Below, in pieces: positions 49,501-62,284 of a stretch of 64,000 nucleotides of DNA (position 1 is its first letter; each line of letters opens with the position of its first letter). The notes beneath the pieces are model-generated. The model had not been told where the DNA came from and did no database searches. It saw only the letters and a list, made by a program, of their open reading frames with translations. A program made the translations under genes and the position numbers. The DNA is from Neospora caninum Liverpool. Taxonomy: Eukaryota; Apicomplexa; Conoidasida; Eucoccidiorida; Sarcocystidae. The stretch is taken from NCBI RefSeq assembly GCF_000208865.1, contig NC_018390.1, positions 5,164,270-5,228,269 on the forward strand, in the 5' to 3' direction.

Positions 49501-52500
49501 AACAAAGAGAGGCGACAGAAAGAGACACCAGAAGTCTGGTGCTAACTGTCGAGACCCGAACAGCGTTCCGTGTGTCGTTCTGTGCACATGTGCCAGCCCA
49601 GTACACACCAAGTGACTCCTAGGCGGGGGACGAAGACCGCACGTCCTTGCGCTCACCCAGAGTTTCCACACTTCTTGTATCGGGGCATCGGTATTTGTTG
49701 ACTACCCCACACAAGCAAATTTTTTACCGGTACACATGCTTCATCCATACATACATTTCAACATACACAAATACATACATGTATATATATAAATATATAT
49801 ATATATAGACAAATATGTATGTACGTATATATATATATATATATAACGGATAATCGATTGTCTTTGAGGGTTGCGAGAAGTTGTCTCGACAAAGATTTGC
49901 TTTTTACCTGGTGTTTTCAGTCATAGGAATGCGGTCGTTGTTGGCGAGGGTGAGAATTTTGTTGTCGTCGAGAACGGTGTTGAGGTTTTCGATCCAGATT
50001 GCGTCGACGGGGCCGTCGCAGGTGATCCAGGTGTTGAATTTCAGTGCGCGGTTGTTGTATTTTGCCCAGAGCCAGGCAAAGATGCCCGGAGTCCACTCCT
50101 CCGTCAGCGGGTCTTTAACGCCGTACATCTGCTGGGCCGTGATCGCCTTGGGATTCATCACCACGCTCCGTGTCGCCACGCCAATCGACGTCAGCGCCGT
50201 CGCCAGCGTCGAGGCAATTTCGCTCTTCCCCGAGCACGTCGGACCCACGAGCATGAAACCGTGACGAACTGTTGATGTCTGTGGGCAGAGACAAAAACGG
50301 TGAGCAATCCAGAGGTGCGCACAGTACGAATGCAGGCTACCGGTGAGACTGACAGCCTATTTCTTCTGTCTCTTTTTCTCCCTCTCGGTCGCGCTTTTCG
50401 CTTTCTCTCCCTCTCTTCTCTTGTATGTTGCGTGTGCAGCGGGGACCGTTTGGGGGCGTCTCTCTCCTCGAGCGCGTGCGTGTACCAGCTGAAAGCGCCC
50501 CAGAAAGGTTTTGAAATCCTTCAGCTTCGGTCTGTGGCGCAAGCGCGCGTTTCCACGTGGCCGAGCCGTCGCGGTTTCGGTCTCTCGCCTTCATTCCTTC
50601 TCCGCAGAAGGACACGCGAGAAGAAAAAGGACTTGTCGGGCCGCAGAACAAAGAGGTATAGTATATAACCCCTTCCCAGTGCAGTAACATGTAAACGGCG
50701 GCTGAGGTCTAGCGTGAAAGGGTCGTCTCACCTCGTACAGTTGCATGACTTTGATGAGGAATTCGTCGGAGAGGAGTAGCCCGTTCTTCGCAATCGTGGC
50801 AACCACGGCGCTCTCCACTTCGCTGTAAAGCTTCTTCGGCGGGTCACCTTGCTTGGGAAAAATGTCTCGCAGAAGCGAGAGGAAGAGGGGAACGTCATCG
50901 GCCACCAGCTTCGAGAGGTTCATGTCGCGCAGCGTTCTGAAGCGAAGACGCTCGGCGAAACAAAGAGAGGACGAGTGACAAGGACGACGCAGAAAAAGAG
51001 AGAGCGAGGCGCATGCAGGCTTTCCCAAAGTCGCAAGGACGACAGCCCGCCTCTCACCTAAAATGCGAGCAAAAGAGATGCAAAAAAGACCAGATGCAAG
51101 CGTGCGGATGCACGCGCGCAGAGTGCATGCGCGAGAAGGAGAGAAGTGGCATGGAAGAAGAAGCGTCGGAAAAAACAAATGTGTCTGAGGACGAACGCGT
51201 TTACTGGGAAACGCGTCTTCTCCCTTTTCGGTATATGTCTCAAGTCTTTGTTTCGCTTTCGCGTCTCCCTCCGTCTTCTTCTGCAGTCCTCGGGCTCTGG
51301 TCGGTTTTCGGTTCTTGTCGCCCTCGCTCGCTTTGCCTTCTGCGTGTCCTCGTTTTTACCGCATCAGCAGCATTTCTTCATCGGCGTCCGGCTCGGTCCT
51401 CTTGGTGGCACCGGCGGTGCGCAGCACAGAGAGAATGTTTCGCAGGCCAAAGTCGTAGTGTCTTTGCTTGGAGAGCTGTTCCTCGCAGAGCCCGTACAAA
51501 ACTTTGAATTTCTTCGACAAGTTGTCAATGTCCAGGTAGCCGACAGACGCCAGCTTCACCTAGAGTCGCAGCGCACACAACGCCCGCCATGACACAGCCT
51601 TCTCGAGGGACTCGAGTCTAGAGAAAAGAAAGAGAGTCTCTGAAAGAACGAGCGTCCGGGAAAGAACGAGAGTCTACCAAAGTGGGCTAGCGAAACCGTG
51701 GCCTCGCTAGCCAGGCACCACACACAGAACGACTGGGGCTGCGCTCACCAGGGAGAAGACGAGAGTGGGTGTTCGTCTCCACTGCCTCGTCTCGTGGGCA
51801 ATGTGATGCGCTCTCTCCGGTGCTTTCTGGGATTTCACTGGGAAGCCGCTCTGCCCGTCGAAACCTAACTTCCCCCTCCACAAAAGTTTCTCTGCAGCTT
51901 GCGTCCTCTCGTCCCGGTTTTCTCGTTGTTTTCCCCTCCGTTTTGGTCCGGTTCGCGTTTTCGCGAGTTCTCTGGTTTCGCCTTTTGCCACGCTTCGTCT
52001 CTTACCTTGATGATGATCTGCCGATCGGGAACCATCATCGAGACGCTTCTGAAGAGAACTTTCAGGTTTTCAGGCAACTCTTGCCTTCCTGCGTAGCCTG
52101 GATTCATCGTGATAAAGTACGCAGTTGCCGGGACGAGGCGAATCGGCGCACCCTCGCCAGGAAACATGAACGTGCGCAGCCCCTGTTTCTTCGCAGTCGT
52201 GATCGACTCAACCTGGAAAGCGGAACGCGAGAAAAAAGAGGCAACGCGAGAGACCCGAAGCGTCGCGCAGAAAGCGCCCCGTGAAGAAGGCGAAAACCCG
52301 CAGCTGAGACAAACGTAGGAAAGGACTCTCTTTCAAACCGCTTTTAAAAACCGACCCTTCACACACGCGCGCGTGCCTCCCCGATGCTCTTTTGTTTCTC
52401 GGGGTTTCCAGGTCAACCCTCTTCTTTTTCCGTTCTTCCCTGGACGTCCTCCCTCCCTGGGTTTTCTGCGTTCTCGCTTTTTTTCCGTTCCTTTTCACCT

Positions 52501-53547
52501 GCATGGCGACGACAGAGAGGACTTCGAGATCAATTCGGTTGAATTCGTCGAAACAGCCCCAGAGCCCGCTCTGGCAAAGGCCTTTGAAGATCTTGGCCAT
52601 GTCGTTGTACCGGTGCTGGTCCGAGCAGTTCGTGACGACGACAAAGACACCCAGCGTGCGGCCCATGTCCTTCACTGTCTCCGTTTTCCCCGTCCCTGCG
52701 GGCCCTGCTGGCGCGCCGCCGTAGAACATCCCGAGCGCTTGTGAGCAAGTTAAGTAGCATCTGCGAAGACAGGAGACGGACGCCGCGGCTGTGAGAACGG
52801 CGGGACGCAACGGCGTCTCCGACGGATCGAAGAAGAGATCAACAAACTCCGTCCAACTGTGTCGCAGCAGGGGCTGGAGGAAGGCCGTTCATAAAAAAAC
52901 AAGCTCTATGGAGGGCGCAAGAGCGAGAGCGTCTCGAAACAGCCGCTGAAACGTTATGGGAAAACGTCGACAGGTCTCGTGCAAGCAAAGAGACTTGCGT
53001 CACCCGTGGAACATACAGAGAGAACAACCAAAGTTTTAACGGGGGAACTCACATGGCCAAAACAGAGGAACGCAGCGACAATCCGTGCGCCTGCATGCAT
53101 CGGTCTCTCTCAAGGGCCGAGACGTCTCTCTGCGCGTTTCGTGCTTTTTTTCGTCTCTTGCCTGTCGGTCAGGGGAGTGATAGCCAGTCTCTCTTTGACG
53201 CCGAGGTATTCATACGAGTACGTGAACTCCACGTCGGCGATGGCGATGAGTGCGTTGTCTGTGTCCGTTTTCCAGTACAGCCGCGTTTGTTTCAGCCACT
53301 CAAAGTCGCTGGAATCCTTCAGCCGGTGCTCTTTCACTTTCTTCCAGAGATCTGCAAACACGTCTCTCTGGGAACCAAGAGACACCAGAGACACAATGCC
53401 GCCAAAGAACGGAGATTCACGACAGGCAACAGACACCCGCAAACAGCGAAGGCACTTTTTTCCCTGCTCACAATAGCCACACAGAGCCGCAAGGCCTCAC
53501 ATACAGAAACATCTCCACGCACAGCAATCGGGCCGATGGAGAGATTC

Positions 53548-53582
<35 letters not shown>

Positions 53583-53978
53583 CATATATGTATGTTTGTG
53601 TGTTTGCGTGTGCATATGCACATCTGCCTGTGGATATATTTCCATATATATTTCCATATGTATATATAGTATTTGCGTGTATACTTGTGTTTATGTACAG
53701 CCGTATGTGGATGTATCTGTGCATGTGTGGGTGGGTGCATGTGAATATGCTGTCATCAAAGTCTCGCATCTTGAGTCCCTAGCGTTCGCAAAGGACGGAC
53801 GTGACGTAGGTTTCTCGTGGAAATAGCGCCATTCACTGTCGAACTCGCAGCGCAGAAATCGGCGCGTACGCAAACGTGCCGATCCAAAGAAAAGTGCACC
53901 TGCTTTTTGGACATAGGTGTAGTGCCATCCGGACATACCAGCCCACATACGCTTTCATAAATGCATATATACAAACAC

Positions 53979-54016
<38 letters not shown>

Positions 54017-54534
54017 GAATATATATATGTATATACGAATACGTGTACTGCGCGTGTATTTATGAAACTATGTGCATGTGAGGCAGTGCGTTGGAAGGGA
54101 GGCGCTTTCTTTCGGGCTGTACCTGGTGAACGTGGACGGTGACGAGCGTTTCGTATTTTGTGCGGTTCAGCTGCGTCCCCAGATCGGAGAGACAGGCAGA
54201 GACCAAGTCAGTCATCATAGCGACAAACTTTTTGTTTGTGGCGTTCATGATCGTCTTGTCTCTCTCCCTCGCCAGCTTCTCGAGGGCGTCTTGGCAGTCT
54301 GTCGTCCAAATCATTTGCAAGCCCAGCAAGGCCACCTGGACAGGAAACGTCACGCTTCGCGCACCGCACTGCAAAAGGAAGAGAGCGAGGAAACAAAAAA
54401 CCGAAACACAGCACAGAGCGGAGACCGGGAAGACGCACTGCGACAACAATGTCACCTCTTGCGTCGTCATACTTCTATTTTTATCTATATATGTTCATAT
54501 ATATATATATATAGACGTGTTCGCATGAATATAA

Positions 54535-54573
<39 letters not shown>

Positions 54574-56771
54574 AATAGATGGATAGATTGTTACGTATGG
54601 AGGCGTGGACTTCGAGGATTGAAGAAGCTCTTTGCTCGAGTTTGTTGTCTGTAGATCACCTGTGCGATGTATCGGTCACAGAAATCTCGCAGCGACATTT
54701 GATGGTAGACGAGACCCGTTTCGTGGGCGGCATATTTGCAGTCTCTTCGGATCGATCTCTGCATTTGGTTCTCCAGGCCGCGCAGCCAGTCCTCGATGTT
54801 TCCCTCCACTTTCAGAGGCGTCGAGAGGGTCACAACCTCTTCGGCAGCTCCAGCGACAGTTTTGATCTTGACGATTTTCTTCCTGTCGTCCTTGTCGAAC
54901 ACCACCTGGTGACGAGGGACAGGCAGGGCCAGAAACCAAGAAATGGCTTGGGGTGGTAGCGAACAAAGTGTTGTCTCGGTTCCCTTGGTTTTCTCTTTTT
55001 CTCGGGTTTCTCCTTTTCCACTGCCCCATCACATTCCTGACACCGTCCGGCCTTTCTCTCGCGCTGGCCTGGTCACCACCAAGAATCCAGAGAACCTTCC
55101 ACGCCCAGTCTTCGACAGAAACACGCCTGTGCCACATCTCCCGTCGAGAACTCGAGCCTGCCGGAAGTCTCTCTTTTTCTCATGGGCGCCACAAAGGGGC
55201 GAGCTGCGCTGTCCGCTGTCTTCGACAAAAACGGATCCGCGTTGCTGGTGCCGGAATTGCCTCAAGAAAGCAGGCCAAACTGTTTTCCGAACGCAGTGGC
55301 GAGAAACGCTGTCTTCCGGTCCCCTCCCATCCAACCTCCTCGTCCACGTGGAGGCGCTAGACTGGAGAGAAGATTGGTGCAGGCATCCTCTCCCAGCAGG
55401 CGCAATTGCATGCATGCGCATGTCGACAGCCAAATGGCAAGGACAATGCTTGACACAAACGACAGGCCTCGGGAGACAGGACTGAGTGCGCAAGTTGCGG
55501 CTCTCAGTCCTTCGTGTGAAGCGACACCAAAAAAGAGACCCGACCGTGCATGCAGACTTGGGGCGTCGCCCAAGCATCGGCTTCCTCTCTGGACAACTCC
55601 TTCGTGCACAGATGGGAGCGGCGTTTTCCAGGCGTTTTACACTTTTCTACACGGACGAATGCAGAGGGAGCTTGGAAAGAGAAAGCGAGGCTGAAGAGAA
55701 GTAGATTCAGATAGAGGTATAGATGGGGAGACATCGAGAGACAGACAGCCAAACGCGAGGCGAAGAGGCGGGTTCCAAGTTAGGTAGCGCTGAGTCGGGC
55801 ATGTGTAGACGCAGAGGAATGAATGCCTCGGCAGAGACAGAAGAGACAGGGCAGTCCGCAGAAATGGAGAGGCAAGTCGAAAACCAGGACACAGAGAGAA
55901 GCGTCGAGGACAGAGAACACGACAAGGTGGGAGACACAAAAATTGGAGACGCAGGGCTGCGGCTTACGCGTGAGATGGCGTCGAACAATTTTTCAAAGTC
56001 TTCTTGAACGGAATCCGCGTCGGAGCCTTGCGAGAGGATTTTGAGGAGAACGGGGTTGGAGACAAAGTAAAACCTCGGAAACTTGTTTCGTTTTCCCTCG
56101 AGGTACGACTCAAGAGACTTCTGGCAACTCTCTAAGCCGCCGTGGAGCACAGGAAGCAGTTGCTTGAGGAGTTCGTTTTGACAGCACTCGACGACCGTGA
56201 CTGTCTCCGCCGCCTTGGCCATGATAGTCGTCTGCCGAGGATCACGACGGGGCAAAACGCACACGAACTGCAACGCGTGAACGAAGAGGGACGAACGTGC
56301 GAGAGAAGGAAAAAGATCGCTTGGACAAAGAAAAAGGGAAGAGCAGAGACGCAGGAGAGAGGCGAACGCGACGCATCCAAGGAAGAAACGCAGCAGCGCC
56401 TCTGGAGCTTGGTCCTTTGCGAAGAAGGGGAAACGCGAGAAGGGGAACAAAAGACAGAGCGACACAGAGAGACGAGCAACTGAGGTGAGGAGTCCTCAGC
56501 GTCCATTGTGTTCCCTCGGCACTTTACTTCCCCGCGCTTTGCGACTTTCGTTTCTGTGCCGTCCTTAAGGACAGCGCCGAGCGAGGGTCAGTTTTAAAAC
56601 AGACTCAGGAAGAGACAGGGGAGCGTCCACCACTGGAGTGCTTGAGAGTAAACGAAAAACCCGTTGGATTTCAACGTCCCACGAAGATTAAGCTTTTGCA
56701 CAGTTAGGTTCGAGGCGTAATAAATAGATATAGGGATAGATATATAGATAGGTAGATATAGATAGATAGAT

Positions 56772-56814
<43 letters not shown>

Positions 56815-59620
56815 TAGATAGATAGATAGATATAGATAGATAGATATAGATATGGAAATGAATTACTGTGACGCGTATTACAGGGAGCGGAAGCCGTCGC
56901 TCGTTCGCGCAAGGCTGTTGCGGCTTTCTTACCCAGTCTTTGTCGATTCCGTGGAAGCGTTTTGCCTCCGCAGGCATCTGCTTGGCAATGTCGCCGCCCG
57001 TGAAGACCGGCTCCAGAGACGTCCAGAGAACTTGAACTTTTGTCCAGCTGTCGATCGTGTCTGAGACGAAAAAGAAGACAGCCGCAAAGAGGATCTGTGC
57101 AAGAAGCCGAGGGCGCAAAACGCGTTCGCAATGAGTCAGGAAAACGAAGAAGAGCCGGGAACCGGGTGTGGCCGCATGCATCGGAAAAAAGGCTTCGGCC
57201 AAGAACAGGGAAGAGCCATTGCATGCAGAGGGCGAGGTGTTCGCTTTCGAGGAGCGTCGGAACGACGAGAAGAGGAAGACGCAAAACCGAAAAGTGAACA
57301 GGAACGGGGAAGTGACAAGGAGTGACCAGCGACACTTGGAGAAGTCTGCGTGCTTCTCGACTCCACATTCGCTTTCTTTTTGCCATTTACATATGTGTAT
57401 ATACATTTATGTATATGGATATGTATCTTGGTATATAGTGATGATAGGTATATAGTATATAGAGATTCTGGTTTCGATATCTATCTATCTCTATCCATTT
57501 TATCAGTATATCACTCTATAGACACACGTAAGCACGTCCACAGTTTTGCACTGAAATCTAGGGGCTGTGGTATGTCTCTTTCTACATATATATATATATA
57601 TATGGTTTTTCTCTCTCGACATTCGAGCGTCACGATGGATCTTTGGTTCACGAGACGTTGCGCAACAGCGTCACGTGAAGGCACGATGTGAGTAAATTTC
57701 TGCCGTGCCACTCGCCGCTCGCCTCTCCACTGGCGAGTTTGGTAGCAGGCATCTGCGCCTCCGCGTAGCAGGTGTCCGCTGGAGAGCACAAGTGCTTGGA
57801 TTTCCCACCGGAGACGTCCGACAAAGTCGTCAGCATATTCACGACCCGGTCCTTGAACGGTGTCACGTGGCGCATCGCGTTCATCGTGTTGAGAGACATC
57901 TGAGACTCCTCAAGAGCTTCCTGGATCTCGACAACTCGCCCGCCTTGCAGCACGCACGGATAATCTCTAAAACAAGTCACAACCAACGCACCCACATGTG
58001 CAGATCTCTACATATATATATATATATATACAAATAGATTTACATGTATACGCATATACAAATATACACGTGAGCAAACACAGATGTAGATCGACGTACA
58101 CAGATCCACATTCCTGTACATTTACATATATATATACATATTTGTACATCTATATATGCGGAGCGGCATTCAACGACGAATGCCTAGGTTCATATTTCCG
58201 GCAGGTATACATGTATATGTGTGTTTGAGGTCTTTTCAGTGGCACAGGTGAGAGGAATCATGAGGGAATCTCCACTTTTACCCTTTTCTTGTGCTGTTCG
58301 CCATGGGAAGCTGTTTTCCTAGGCTTTCTCTCAGGTGTGTTCTTCCCCCCAGAAACCGCTTCGGCGTGGAGGCATCTCTCCAGATCTCCCGAGCTTGTGA
58401 ACAGGTTTGTGTGTGGCCTTTTGTCTGTGTGTAAAGCGGAAATAAAGGGGGTGTTGAATGGGCTTTTTGATCTCGCTGGGCAGAAGTGTCTCCTGCTCAG
58501 CCTCGCTCGACAGCGGTATGAATCTGTCGGTCTGCGACTCTGCCAACATCTGTTCTCGCCTTGCCTCGTTTTCCACGTGCCGAAGTCGAAGCTGGTTTGT
58601 TTCCACGCGTGTTCAATGTCGGAAAGCTTTTCTTCAATGATCAGCTGCTTGTCGGCGGACTCGCAGATGTCCACGATGTCGTCCTGGCAGCCACGGGAGA
58701 GAAGGGGAAGGCGGTGGGAGGCAAAAAGCGATCGAAAAAAGAAACAAAAATCGCACGTGAAGAGGACACGGAGAAGACACGCGAGCGCGAGATGCATCTA
58801 ACAGAGAGGCCGACTTGGATAGACGCAAACAGGCACAGGTGTCTACAGATACAGCCGCGGGGAGCTGGCAGATCGACATAAACAGGCAAGACTCCGAGCG
58901 GGAGATCTACAGGCCCACACAAGGTGAAATGCATAGCGATACACACAGAAGCGGGGCAGGTCCGAGCTCTTCGGAGACACATCAGGTGGAGCGACGGGGA
59001 ACTGGGAAGACGTTTGGGTTTTCCTTCCTCGGCGCACCTTGAACTGGAGGAGACCGGCATCGGTGAGCGTTTGCAGTCTGAGCATTTCGTTTTCAACGTT
59101 GAAGGATTTGCCAGTGATTTCTTCCACTTGCTTCCAGTGACGTGGCATAATCGATTTCTTGCTGAGTTCTTCGAGCAGCGGTAGAATCTGAGAAGGGGCG
59201 AAACGGCGACAGCAAAATTTGTTTTGTTTTCTCTTTTCTAGGAGATACAGCAGGAGCAGTTATGGGCAATGCAGGCAAGGATATTCACTACACCACACAT
59301 GCTATAATGTCGCGCACTTCCACTTTGCATTATCTCTTGGAGCCGTATTAGCACTCTCTGCGGATTTCTCTTCTAGAGGAGAGACACGATCGGAGCCCGG
59401 CCCTCGAAACCGCGGAAAGACGTGAAACGAGGAAAACGGACATTTTTTCTCGGAGCATTCAGAAGTGGGAGAAACCCCGCGAAACGGGCACGATCAAGAT
59501 AAAGAAGCAAAAAGCACAGAACTCGGCTCGAAAACCCCTCTGGCTTCTCTCCCATTTCCTCTGTCACAGGGTAGCTTGCCATTTCAAAACTCGGTGTCGT
59601 GAGTACCGGCTGATGTAAAA

Positions 59621-59654
<34 letters not shown>

Positions 59655-62242
59655 CGTAGAGACATATGCATGGATATGCATAAGGATACGGATATATGCA
59701 TACAAATGTACATATACTTCAACACATATACATATATATATCTCGATATGCATAAGTGTCTGGCTGCATGTGTACATGTATGGATGCATAAATGTATGTA
59801 TATATATATATATATATATATGTGAAGATGTTAATAAATATAGGCATATGCATATGACCGCGAGTGTTTTTTGACCTCGATGAAGTCGTCGATTTCTTTT
59901 TTGAGTTCGAGGTAGGCATCGGAATCTTTGAGCTGTCTGGGGAGTTTCTTGCAGCAGGTGGAGAAGAATTGAATGCGTTCACTCATCAGCGGAATGTGGC
60001 CAGGCGCGTCGATCCAGAGAATGTCTTTCCACTCCTTCATCGTGTCAATAACCTGAAAGAGGAGGAACGCAAACTTCTACACATCAACAGACTCCCCCTC
60101 CTTCCAGTCGTCACACCATATTTGTAAACAGATGTTGACATGTATATACTTCTCTGCAAATGCATTTGGATTCCTGTTCATATGTATATAACTAGATCAC
60201 CATATATGTATATATATATATATATATGTGACCTAACACGCGTTTGGAAATTTAAATGTGGAAATGAAGCCGGATGTGTGTATCGTTGCTGTACTTCTTT
60301 CATGTGGAGATTTACCTCTCTCTGTAGACCCGACCTCCCCGGACCCCTCTGGCGGTCTCTTTTTCTGCCTGCAGGTTCGCGAGCGTTCGCCTTATGGACG
60401 GGAGTGTCTTTCGTTCTTATAGACGAAGGAGACGTGGTTCGTTCGGGGAACTCACCTGGACGTAGAGGTCGTAGAGCAGCGTGAGGTGCGAAATCTCCCT
60501 TTTTGTCTGGTCGAGTTCAGGGTACGACTGATGACGGAAACCAAAGAGATCCTCTCCTGCGTAGTAAATCTCCTGCTTTCTGGCTCTCATCTCGCATTCT
60601 TCCTTGAAACGCCTCACGCGCTCAACAGCCTCTCTGTGAGAAAACCCACAGAAAGTTCCAGTTGCTGGGCACGTGCCTTCGAGACTTCCTTCCAATAGAT
60701 GGGCACCAACAGTTAGCATATCCTCGGCGCGCCGCCGGCATTAAGAACCGTTTTCTGAGACAAGTACTTTCCCAAGCGCCACTGTGTGGATGAAGTGTTT
60801 TCCAAAAGCGTTGTACCAGATTATAAGATCTACTCACGCAAAAAGGGTGGAGAAACGCAAGGCAGAAACGCACACGAGAGAGACATATGCATGTTGAGAG
60901 GTACAAGGCGTATATATACATATATGTACATATATATATTCATACGCGTGTGTCGGTGCTTATGTATATAAATGCATCTGTATGTATATGCGTATATGAA
61001 GATAAGTGAAATTGTCTGTGGGGAGCGAGATGTCTTGAGGAATGAATGCGTCGTCGACAGGGAAACAGACTGAGAGGGAGGACTGTAGACAGAAATGTTG
61101 CAACAGAAGACGGCAAAGCGATAAGACGAAACAGGAAACAACTGCCCCTAGATATGGATGTAGGTAGTTCGATCTTTTGTCTCGTCGAGTTTGCATGCAA
61201 AGACGTCTGAAACGTCTGCCGCAACTCCAGATTTTCGTGGTCCCAAAGCCCTGTTTTTCTCTCTTTGGGGTTGTTTTCTCTCGTCCTCTTCCCTTTTTTT
61301 CACGGATTTCTCTCTTCAGCGCCTTTTTTCGCCCCGATCTCGACTCTCCACCAAGATGAACAGATCGGCGTTCTGTCCCACCTGTCCGTGGCTCGTCCAT
61401 CACACTTTTCACTTTATTTCTTCCAGATATCATCACGTCACGGCGACACACAGAACTTGTTGCTCGTCGTTCTCTCTCTTTCTCTTTCTTTCTCTCCTTT
61501 TCCCTTTCTTTCCCTTCTTTTCTCTTTCTTTCCTTTTTTTTCTCTTTCTTTCTCTCCTTTCCTTTATCTCTCTCTCTCTTCTGATCCCGCCTTTCGCTTG
61601 CTGTTCTTACCGCGGCGTGATGCCGAAGGCTGCCGGCCCGTTTTTTTCAAAGTCTTCGCGGAATTGTTTGACGTCTGTTTTGAAGCTGTTGATGTTGACG
61701 ATCAACTCGCGCTTGTACTCGTTCTGCATGCCAATCAAGTTGTCTTGCCGCGCCTGCGCTTCCTCCAGAAGATGCAGCCAGGAGGATCGCAGCATAAGCC
61801 TCTGGTCCTGTTCGTCTTTGTCGATCAACGTTACGCTGCTCGGGAGGTATCTGTCGAGAAGGTTGTACATGCTGATGATGGGGCCGAACTCAGACTCAAT
61901 ATCTGCGCGCAAGAGAAAGAGAAGAGGAAACGCGAGAAAAGAAGAGAGCGAAGATCGCGCCAAAGCGACTCCCGCCTTCGTTCTCGCACCAACCAAAACC
62001 AGAGGCACGACATGGTCAGCCACTCCGTACCTAACCAGCCTTGTCCACGTACCCCCCTCTAGAGGCGAGGCGCGCATGCATGGTGACGCGCGTCCTCTAG
62101 AGTCAACGGCGCATGCATCGATGCCTCCTCGTATCCACGAGACGCCTACGGAGACCGAGCGACAGATAGAAAAGAAGAATATAGGCATAGGACGCACGAT
62201 ATGTATATAAAAGTGTATGTAGGTTATGCCTCTCTCCTCATG

Positions 62243-62284
<42 letters not shown>

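Larger units (their letters stand above)
44479..53367 (-). other. Dynein motor modules AAA1 to AAA4
   Basis: AAA1 (exon 52760-52499) has Walker A GPAGTGKT and Walker B CFDEFNR, and is preceded by the family motif TPLTDR split over a GC-AG intron. AAA2 (50278-49908) has GPTCSGKS and the gamma-type block [14 protein letters not shown]3 (47813-47424) has GGPGTAKT, with Ala in place of the last P-loop Gly, as in DNAH5/8-like chains, and Walker [13 protein letters not shown]4 (44779-44479) has GVGGSGKQ and FLLTDLEI. All four nucleotide pockets look intact, so this is a competent motor rather than a decayed copy. Confidence 0.93.
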
